From NCBI GenBank assembly GCA_900169235.1, contig FWCC01000254.1, positions 1 through 64,000 of the forward strand: a stretch of DNA of 64,000 nt, written 5' to 3'. The notes beneath the pieces are model-generated. The model made no database searches, was not told where the DNA came from, and worked only from the letters and a program-made list of their open reading frames with translations. The position numbers and the translations under genes are program-made. The first letter of the stretch is position 1; the number at the start of each line of letters is the position of its first letter. Below are positions 56,601-64,000 of this stretch, piece by piece. Source of the stretch: Zarea fungicola (lineage: Eukaryota; Ascomycota; Sordariomycetes; Hypocreales; Cordycipitaceae).

Positions 56601-56701
56601 TTCATCTTCAACGAATGCCATCTGGAGTGTACTTCGATGCCCCTTGACCCCTTCCAGCAAGACTTTGCAAAGAAAGAACCGTCAAACCAGATTTCGGTGT
56701 C
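53673..56701. other. 3 kb intergenic region with a tandem duplication, no gene seen
   Basis: Many short frames exist on both strands but none has a family signature or splice logic. A T-run is at about 55267-55279. A diverged tandem repeat is listed separately. The last part is the promoter of the F-box gene. Confidence 0.4.
55664..55910. repeat. Diverged tandem duplication, period about 121 bp
   Basis: Copy A starts at 55664 (CGCACTACATTTATAAGAAG) and copy B at 55785 (CGCACTACAATTACAAGAAG). Blocks such as GCTCGTATTGGCGTCAATGCC against GCTCATTTTAGCATTAATGCC line up. Many of the differences are C/T and G/A changes with copy B richer in A+T, as expected after repeat-induced point mutation. Identity was judged by eye. 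Confidence 0.65.
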
Positions 56702-58311
56702 ATGTCTCTGATTGGCTTGCCGTCGGAGGTTATATGCCACATTCTGGAGAGCTGTGACAGCTCCCGGGATGTCATGGCGCTTGTAAAGTCCTGCAAGCGC
56801 TGGCACGATGAGTGGCTGGCTCACAGGTGCAAGGTTCTCTGGAAGGTTTGGAAACATGAGATTGCATCACTAGATGAAGTTTTGGTTGCGGTAAGTACAT
56901 TTCCATGTGTGAGAGGAGCCCAATCTCTTTTTTTTTCTTTTCCTTTTTGAAAAGCCCGGCCCCTTTCGCCCGCGCCATCCAGATTCACAATCTAATTTTA
57001 AGGGTCTTACTACAGGTGCGTGCAACGCAGATAGTCTTGGATCATGAGGCTCGCAGCGAGCAGCCTCCAACCGATATGGACTTGTCAAAGCTGAGCGAGG
57101 AGCATCAAAAGCCCTCTTTCAGTGAACTAAAGGCCGTCTGGGGTCTGTACCGCGTGGCTGGCATCATATGTGTGAGAATTACAGCATCAGCCGCGAACTC
57201 CTACCTAGAGAGCAGCAAGCACCTGGCCGAGGCTTGTGTGCAGGTGGAACGCGGCATCTACCGGATGCTGATTGCCGGCGCCTGCATGGCAGGTGTGTAC
57301 AATGCGCCCCAACATGAAGCAGACCCTGCCATCACCCCGAAGTCATTTACAAGAGCGGATGCTCCGCGGATTCAGAAATTCTTTGCCTACCAGAGGAACG
57401 CGACGCCGGAAGCCAGCGAGGCTGCGTTCGGCGGCTTCGCAACGTGGCTCCGGGGCCGCATTTTGGGGGACGAGGAGGCGCGCCGGGCCATGGCCATGCG
57501 GCATGCGGAGCGGCGGGGCAGAGGGAGGTGCTGCCCTGATAATAAAGTGCGAGGAGAAGCCGGGGACGACGCACCCTCATTTCCCCATGACCCCTGTGTT
57601 CTAGAGGATGTTGATGGGGCGACGCACGCGGACACGCACCTTGTCATATGGGAGACGATGCAGATGCTGTGGGTTGGCACAAAATTGCAAAACTTGCATT
57701 TCGACGCCCCCAAGGGAGAAGAAGCTCTCGTGACTGTGCAGAGGGTGCCCGTTATCCTATTTGGTGAGTTTTGGCCGGCAGAGTTCAGTATTGCAAGGTG
57801 GCCGGCGGATGAGGCGCACGGTCACAATCACAAGTACACACTCATACGAACGGCGCGGGCGGGCGGGGAAGTGTACGCTTGTTATGTTGGCAAGGGATTT
57901 CTAGACACGTTTCGCGAATGGGCGGTCGTGCTGCAGTGGGTGCATGACTACTCGGGTCTGGCGAACCGATTTTTTGCATCGTTCTTGCCCATGAACCCGC
58001 TGTCAATGAAGATGTTTGACTTTTTGGTGCAGCGGTACGCCCACGCCCGAATTATGGCGGGCTCCTATCAAGGCGACTTGCCGCATCATGCCGGCTCCAA
58101 GGCGCTGCTGGATAACTTTGCCATTTTTGCGAACGATGTGAAGGAGGGCAGGGATCCCTGGATGCAACCACAGGCGACGAGCACTCTGGGAGTATACAGC
58201 TACCATTACGGGTTTGGAGACGGGTCAGAGATACTTGAGACGGACAAAACCCCGCTCCCTGCCGTCTTTTTTGATAGTGACGGTACGGACGACATTTTTG
58301 CGAGACGATGA
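56702..58311 (+). CDS. F-box protein
   Basis: Two exons (56702..56890, 57016..58311) give 494 aa. Residues about 4-45 (GLPSEVICHILESCD, then ALVKSCKRWHDEW) are an F-box, the Skp1-binding module of SCF ubiquitin ligases. The remainder is a long helical region without WD40 or LRR repeats, which is usual for fungal F-box proteins; it should choose the substrate. A stretch at about 240-270 is rich in Arg and Gly. The intron is 125 nt, long for this window, and holds T-runs near 56931-56947. The substrate is unknown. Confidence 0.85.
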
Positions 58312-59724
58312 TGATTGGAAATTGTTCTGCGTCGTGCAGTTTCAGCATTGGTAGGCGATTGTGCTTGTTCCCCTGTTCTGCTCTAGATGACACTTCTTGG
58401 ACGCCTACACATGCGTGGAGACTCTGTGATTGATTCTGTCCTTTTTTTTTTTTCTTCCGTGTTCTGTTTTGACCTTGTTTTGGCTTTCAAATGAAACCTG
58501 CTGCAGTGCCGCGCGTAACTTGCGTACTTTGAGACGTGTGCACCCCAACAGTTGCGTAAGGCGACAACAGTGGACATGTAGGTATTACGTGAATGCAAAA
58601 TGTTTGATGACGAAACTGCACAAAACTGCTCGAAAGCTGTAGAGTGAATACAGAAAAGGATGTTGCCACGCAAGTTGTCCCATCCGGACAGGACGCCTAA
58701 CAAAAAAGCGCGGCAGCAATCTGAGCGCGCTCCGCATCGAATACGGATCCCATCGTCTATAAACGGACAGGCCATACGAACTGATGGTTTCGGGGTGGCG
58801 TTGGACCATCTGGACCATGGCGTGGTGGTGTGGGCTGTTTTGCCATGTGAAGAGGGGAAGGCAACGGGATTACTTGTGCTTGTGGATTAGCGCAAGTGCC
58901 CTGTAACTACCTCTGCACGGAGTTGTGCGAGGTGCCTACAGTATTGCTGCGTGGTAATATCAGTACGGACATGTCCAGGGCTCAAGATGACACTAGGTAC
59001 AGGTAGGTATAGTGCTGTACAGACTTGCTGGGTACTGGCCAGTAAAACCCCCGCCAGGCTGATATCGTGGGATTCGTGGCCTGGAAGTTGGGGAAGCCTA
59101 GACCCTTACGAGTTTAGCGAGCTTGCGGGCCTTGCAGAGCCTGAGGAGCGCCGCCGGTGCAGAAAGCAGGCCCCGAACCGGCCGGCCCCATAAAAAAATG
59201 TTCAAGTAGAGGCCATCCCCCGCGTCCCAAATTTTGGGCCAGACCAGCTCTTCTCCCTGTTCTGGCAGCAACCTCTACAGTGGATGCCAGCCAAGTACAG
59301 CGGGCTACAGCGCACAACACACCATCTGCAGCGTCTGGAGCGGTCGCCCGGACCCCAAGGCAAGCCCCGTTCCGGCCCTCGGGTTCCTCCTGTAAATTAA
59401 TTTGCTCCTCTCTGCACCTAAAACTTGGTCGACGTCACTGCGACACCTTGTGGCCTGTCTTGTAGTTACACTCTTCCCTGATATATAATATCCAACTCTT
59501 GCGCCCTCACTCACTCTCTTCAATTTTTTTTTTTTACCCCATGTGTGTTTTTTGAACAGCCGACTGGTTTTCTTTTTTTTTCTCCCTATATCCCCATTGG
59601 CTCTGTTCCTGACCTGACGCTGCGTGTCTCAGCAGCCCTGGTCTAAACAGCGACAGCTCCATATAACCGACACAGTTCGACTTGGCACAGTGCTCAACGT
59701 CGGCGACAGCTACCTTCATCAATT
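58312..59724. other. Intergenic, promoter of the DPL1-like gene
   Basis: No gene seen. The last 250 nt are pyrimidine-rich with T-runs at about 59527-59536 and 59571-59580, common before highly expressed fungal genes. Confidence 0.4.
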
Positions 59725-61630
59725 ATGCCTGGCTCGTCGCGCATGCCCATTAGCCTTCGCGGCTCTGGCGTCATTAAAAGTGGCAGCCAGTCCGCTCTGA
59801 CCTTGAGCTTGCTCAACCTAGACTTGTAAGTCTGTCGTCCAGAAGCTCTCCCAGTCTCTCTACTCCGACACCACCCGCCACCCTTGCACCAAAAAGACAC
59901 GAGAGGACAAGCCAAGCTCTAACCTTGAATCGCCATGTAGAATCCGCAACGTCATCTTCTTCTACTTTGTCGCTCGATGGACTCGACGTCTATACTGGAA
60001 AATTCGCGGCCGCGGCCCCATTGGAGCCATCCTCGAACTCTACCGTGACATTCGCCGCGTCCTCTACGGCTGGTTCCTCCGCGCCCCCGGCGTCCGCAGC
60101 CAGGTCCAGGCCAAAGTCAAGGAATCAATCGACAAAATGTCCGCCAAGCTCGTGCCACCCGCCCAGACCCGATACCTAACACTACCCAAGGAGGGCATGG
60201 CCGAGGAGACGATCCGCGCCGAGCTCGACAGCCTTGCCAACATGGACCACACCCGCTGGGAGGACGGCTACGTCTCTGGCGCCGTCTACCACGGCGAGAG
60301 CGAGCTGCTCAAGCTCCAGACCGACGCCTACGGCATGTTTACCGTTGCAAACCCCATCCACCCTGATGTCTTTCCTGGCGTGCGCAAGATGGAGGCCGAG
60401 GTCGTCAGCATGGTCCTCAACATGTTTCATGCGCCTCACGGTGCGGCTGGTGCGTCGACGAGCGGTGGTACCGAGAGCATCTTGCTTGCCTGCTTGGCTG
60501 CGCGTCAAAAAGCCTACGTGGAACGTGGTGTCACAGAGCCTGAGATGTGAGTTTACTACAAATATACGCCGAATCAATCAGGCGTTGACAAAAGGAACAA
60601 TGTGCATGTGCTGACACCAATGCGACCCGCTGACAGGATCCTACCCATGACTGCCCACACGGCCTTCCGCAAGGCCGGCGACTACTTCAAGATCAAGGTG
60701 CACTTTGTCGACTGTCCCGCCCCCACCTACCAGGTCGACCTGAAAAAGGTCAACCGTCTCATCAACCGCAATACGGTCCTCCTCGTCGGCTCCGCCCCCA
60801 ACTTCCCCCACGGCATCATCGACGACATTGCCGGCCTCTCCCGCCTCGCCCTGCGCAACAAGCTCTGCCTGCACGTCGACTGCTGTCTGGGCTCCTTTGT
60901 CGTCGCCTGCCTCGAAAAGGCCGGCTTCGAGTCGGAGCCCTTTGACTTCCGCCTCAAGGGCGTCACCAGCATCAGCTGCGACACCCACAAGTACGGCTTC
61001 GCCCCCAAGGGCAACTCCACCGTCCTCTACCGCACCGGCGCCCTCCGCACCTACCAGTACTACGTCTGCCCGGACTGGTCTGGCGGCGTCTACGCCTCCC
61101 CGGGCATCGCAGGCTCCCGCCCCGGCGCCCTCATCGCCGGCTGCTGGGCCAGCCTCATGGCCATGGGCGAGGCCGGCTACGTCGACTCGTGCGCCAAGAT
61201 TGTCGGCGCCGCCAAGAAGATTGCCGACGCCATCCGCGACTCCCCGGCCCTGGCCGGCGAGCTCGAGATCCTCGGCCGCCCCCTCGTCTCCGTCGTCGCC
61301 TTCACCTCGCAGACCCTCGACATCTACGACATTGCCGACTCCATGTCCGCCAAGGGCTGGCACCTCAACGCCCTCCAGGACCCGCCCGCCATTCACGTCG
61401 CCGTCACCATGCCCATCACCAAGGTCTGGTCCAAGCTTATTAGTGACCTCGAGACCGCTGTCGAGGAGGAGCGCGAAAAGGAGCGCGTCCGTGTCGTCGA
61501 GGGCAAGGGCGCCAAGGGCAAGTCCATGGGCGACTCGGCGGCGCTGTACGGTGTCGCGGGCTCGCTGCCCAACAAGAGCGTCGTTGTCGACTTGGCGAAT
61601 GGCTTCCTGGACATTTTGTACAAGGCTTGA
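59725..61630 (+). CDS. Sphingosine-1-phosphate lyase (DPL1-like)
   Basis: A PLP enzyme of the ER membrane that splits phosphorylated long-chain bases into a fatty aldehyde and phosphoethanolamine, the exit step of sphingolipid breakdown. Three exons (59725..59825, 59941..60546, 60637..61630) give 566 aa, close to yeast Dpl1 (589). An N-terminal hydrophobic segment (NVIFFYFVARWT) and a basic stretch precede the catalytic domain. Landmarks are GAVYHGESEL, HAPHGAAGASTSGGTESI, HVDCCLGSF and the PLP lysine, Lys354, in SCDTHKYGFAPKG. Codons end mostly in C, much more than in the beta-oxidation cluster, as in highly expressed core genes. Its hexadecenal product is oxidised to a fatty acid, so a link to beta-oxidation exists in biochemistry, but the position does not prove one. 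Confidence 0.95.
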
Positions 61631-62437
61631 TTTTTTGTGTGACTTTTTCTCGTTACTTTTTTTTTGTGTTATTTCATCATGGATTTACTGCCGCTCTTGT
61701 CATCTTATCCCCCTCTGTTTTGGATCTTTCAATTTTGGATATTTGTTTCTGGGTATAGCAAATTGGTATTCTATTTTTAACTAGATTTGTCGGCTTTCAA
61801 AACAATAAAAAGCATGTAACTATTGGAAACTTCCACTCATCCTCAACTCCAAATCTCGTCCACTAGGCACAACTTCCTTCTTTCGAGCCGCGGCTTGAAT
61901 CGTTTTCTTTCCATAATGGCATGTGGCAGTCGCAAGCCACCGCCATGGATGCAGAACATGACCTAAGGTATGGACCATTCAGCGAATGCCAGCCACACCT
62001 GTCCCTCACACTAACGTTAGCGGCGTAGATGGGCGCAAGACCACAGGACAATGGATGGCACCAGAAAAAGAACTTTGGCACGGATCTACGGCATCGTTCA
62101 GCTTTGGGCGAATGCCAATCACAGCTGTTACCTGCTCCATGCCCGGCCGCCAGGCACGGCGCCGAAGTGAGACCGCTGGCCATTCAACGCAGCTGTCTCA
62201 CTCCCATGCATCTTAACGACCTGCCCATTCCAATGCATACCTGGGACGATCCCTGTCGAGATGGTTGCATCGCAAGAGGGCCGCCCATTACACGGGATGA
62301 TAAAATGATCATGCCTGGCCGCTCCCATGAAGCTGGTCAGACTGTTACTGTATATACCGTTACTTTACGGGTCGAATTGCTGAACAGCACGTAGTATATA
62401 CAATTAATTTCTGGTGAAAAGAAGAAGAAAAAAAAGA
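61631..62437. other. Intergenic, no gene seen
   Basis: This 0.8 kb stretch is the promoter side of the PLC-like gene. Short imperfect repeats around GCGAATGCCA occur near 61981 and 62109. No gene. Confidence 0.35.
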
Positions 62438-63503
62438 ATGCGCTTCCATGCAGCATTCCTCGCCCTCGCTGGCACTGCCCTCGCCGCCTGCAATGGTCGC
62501 GACGAGTACTGCGGTCGCCAGTACTCCAACATCACCTACATCGGCGCCCATGACAGCGCCTTTGTCGGCGAGCTCCCCACGCATAACCAGTACGTTTCCA
62601 TCACCGACCAGCTCAACCTGGGCGTGCGCTTCCTGCAGGCGCAGACGCACAACGAGAACGGCGCGATTGAAATGTGCCACACCTACTGCTGGGAGCTTGA
62701 CGAAGGGAACCTGGCCAAGTACCTCCAGGAGCTGTCGAATTGGATCCACGCGAACCCGAATGAGGTGGTGACGCTGCTGCTGACCAACGGCGACAAGATT
62801 CCCGTCGAGCAGTTTGACAGCGTGTTTGCGGCGACTGGGCTGAAGGACCTGGTTTTTCATCCGGGGAATACAGTGTTGGCCAAGGAGCAGTGGCCGACGC
62901 TGCAGGAGATGATTAATGCTAATACGAGACTTGTTGTTTTTATGGGTGAGTTTTTTTATTTCTCTTCCCCCCTGCCCCCTCCATAAGATGAAAAGAAGAA
63001 AGTTAAAGAAAGAGAGCGAGACGTTTTTGAGAATCGCTTTATAACTGACATGGGAAAAATATCTTTAGACTACAACATGGACCAGAGCAAAGTCGACTAC
63101 ATCATCAACGAATTTGACTATTTTTGGGAAACGCCGTACGGCATCACGGACAAGTCGTTTCCGACGTGCGCTGTCGACAGGCCCCCGAACGGCGACCCCA
63201 ACCACCTCATGGGCCTGATGAATCACATGCTCAATTACAAAATTGGAGATATTGTGTTCCCAGACCAGTTTGACGCGTTTAATACAAACTCTGAGGCGTC
63301 GATTCAGGCGCAGGTGAATAGATGTGTGGCAGCGACGTCGCATCAGCCGAATGTGATTTTGGTACGTTGATTTTTTCCCCTATGCATGCAACTTTTGTTA
63401 AGCGAAATGGATAAAATTCTAATAAAATATTGAAAAATAGCTTGATTGGGTTAATATTGGTCAACTGGCTGCGGCCCAGCTTTCTCTGAATGGCCTCTCA
63501 TGA
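62438..63503 (+). CDS. Secreted PI-PLC X-like phosphodiesterase
   Basis: Three exons (62438..62945, 63069..63361, 63441..63503) give 287 aa. A signal peptide (about 1-17, hydrophobic AAFLALAGTALAA) is followed by the PLC-like TIM-barrel start CGRQYSNITYIGAHDS with candidate catalytic His38 and then His81 in MCHTYC. The calcium-binding residues of eukaryotic PLC are not obvious, so it belongs to the bacterial-like, metal-free group often annotated as PLC-like phosphodiesterase. The last 21-codon exon ends in LAAAQLSLNGLS, a family-typical C-terminus. The ATG at 62438 is chosen over an in-frame one 24 nt upstream, because that would put a run of Arg/Lys before the signal peptide. Substrate (phosphoinositide or GPI glycan) is unknown. 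Confidence 0.88.
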
Positions 63504-64000
63504 GCGGCTGGCAATATGCGGCGCGAACTGAATGATGGGATTGTACATGAAATCTGCATATATATTATGTGTGTCTATTTTCAAGCTTGAATGTAGTCGA
63601 TCAAGTACATAATTTGAAATACATCTTATTTCTCGAAAAGATCTGCACCGGTATAGTTATTGTGAGGCACGCGACCTTGCGCTGATCTCGGTAATTGTCT
63701 AGCGCCACCATCACTGTGCGATAGAGCCGCAGGAATCGAGATCTTCAAGAAACTCCCCTCCCCACAGCTCCCACACTAGTTAAAAAAGTCCACAATATCC
63801 AATTGTAACGGGCCAGTTTTTTTTTTATTTTGGTAGAAAGAAACGGATTTTTATGATGTCAATTGTGGGTTTTGCTAGGTTGGTGACGTTGAGTAGTGAC
63901 AATGTCATGATGTAATGCGTTGTTGGTTGACTGGAGACATTGGAGGTACTTAAATGGAGCGACTGCTCACCAAAAAGTTGATAATCTTCAATTCTAGATT
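63504..64000. other. Right edge, no gene seen
   Basis: AT-rich 3' flank of the PLC-like gene; nothing supportable before the window ends. Confidence 0.4.

Noticed and set aside
60641..61396. 251-codon minus-strand frame opposite the DPL1-like gene
   Set aside because: A shadow caused by the strong C-ending codon bias of the real gene.
1..64000. tRNA genes, rRNA, CRISPR arrays, insertion sequences
   Set aside because: I looked for T-loop-like boxes, repeat-spacer arrays and terminal repeats by eye and found none convincing.

Overview
This window is nuclear DNA of a filamentous ascomycete (Pezizomycotina, probably a sordariomycete). The evidence is many 45-70 nt GT-AG introns with CTAAC-like branch points, a Zn2Cys6 regulator with a fungal-specific trailer, and HET, Clr5, F-box, DUF7514 and fungal NLR genes. 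I cannot name the species. All exon models were made by eye from splice consensus, reading frame and remembered family alignments; no search was run.

Left half (about 0.9-31.8 kb): a dense cluster that looks like a complete, self-contained peroxisomal beta-oxidation pathway. It holds a FAT1/FATP-type acyl-CoA synthetase, an acyl-CoA oxidase, a FOX2/MFE-2 multifunctional protein (dehydrogenase plus R-specific hydratase 2), an SCPx-type thiolase, three different enoyl-CoA hydratase/isomerase proteins and two FMN proteins of the nitronate monooxygenase (NMO) superfamily. A Zn2Cys6 regulator and a full-size ABCA-type transporter are with them. The broken first half of a second acyl-CoA oxidase lies beside the intact one. 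All nine enzymes end in a PTS1 or PTS1-like tripeptide (VKL, SKL, GKL, AHL, ARL, ARL, SRI, SKI, SRL). There is no PKS, NRPS, terpene cyclase or P450, so this reads as a catabolic or side-chain-shortening pathway. The FOX2 protein has lost the catalytic residues of its first dehydrogenase domain but keeps the second, which points to an unusual substrate. CCTCGG/CCGAGG elements, the core bound by the fatty-acid regulators FarA/FarB (CTF1) in other fungi, lie close upstream of several cluster genes. A perfect 12-bp inverted repeat made of two CGG-N3-CCG sites lies upstream of the FOX2 gene.

Middle (about 31.8-48.3 kb): a 3.7 kb gene-free spacer, then accessory and self-recognition genes. These are an NLR with alpha/beta-hydrolase, NB-ARC and TPR domains whose TPR units are highly alike, a DFR-like NAD(P)-dependent reductase, a small Cys-rich reading frame, a HET-domain protein, and a Clr5-domain protein whose stop codon overlaps that of the HET gene.

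Right part (48.3-64 kb): two small hypothetical genes (one with two CxxC motifs), a GMC-oxidoreductase-like relic, a DUF7514 protein, a diverged tandem duplication that looks RIP-affected, an F-box protein, a very C-ending-codon-rich sphingosine-1-phosphate lyase (DPL1-like, a core gene) and a secreted PI-PLC-X-like phosphodiesterase. The DPL1 and PLC genes look like conserved chromosome at the edge of the accessory region.
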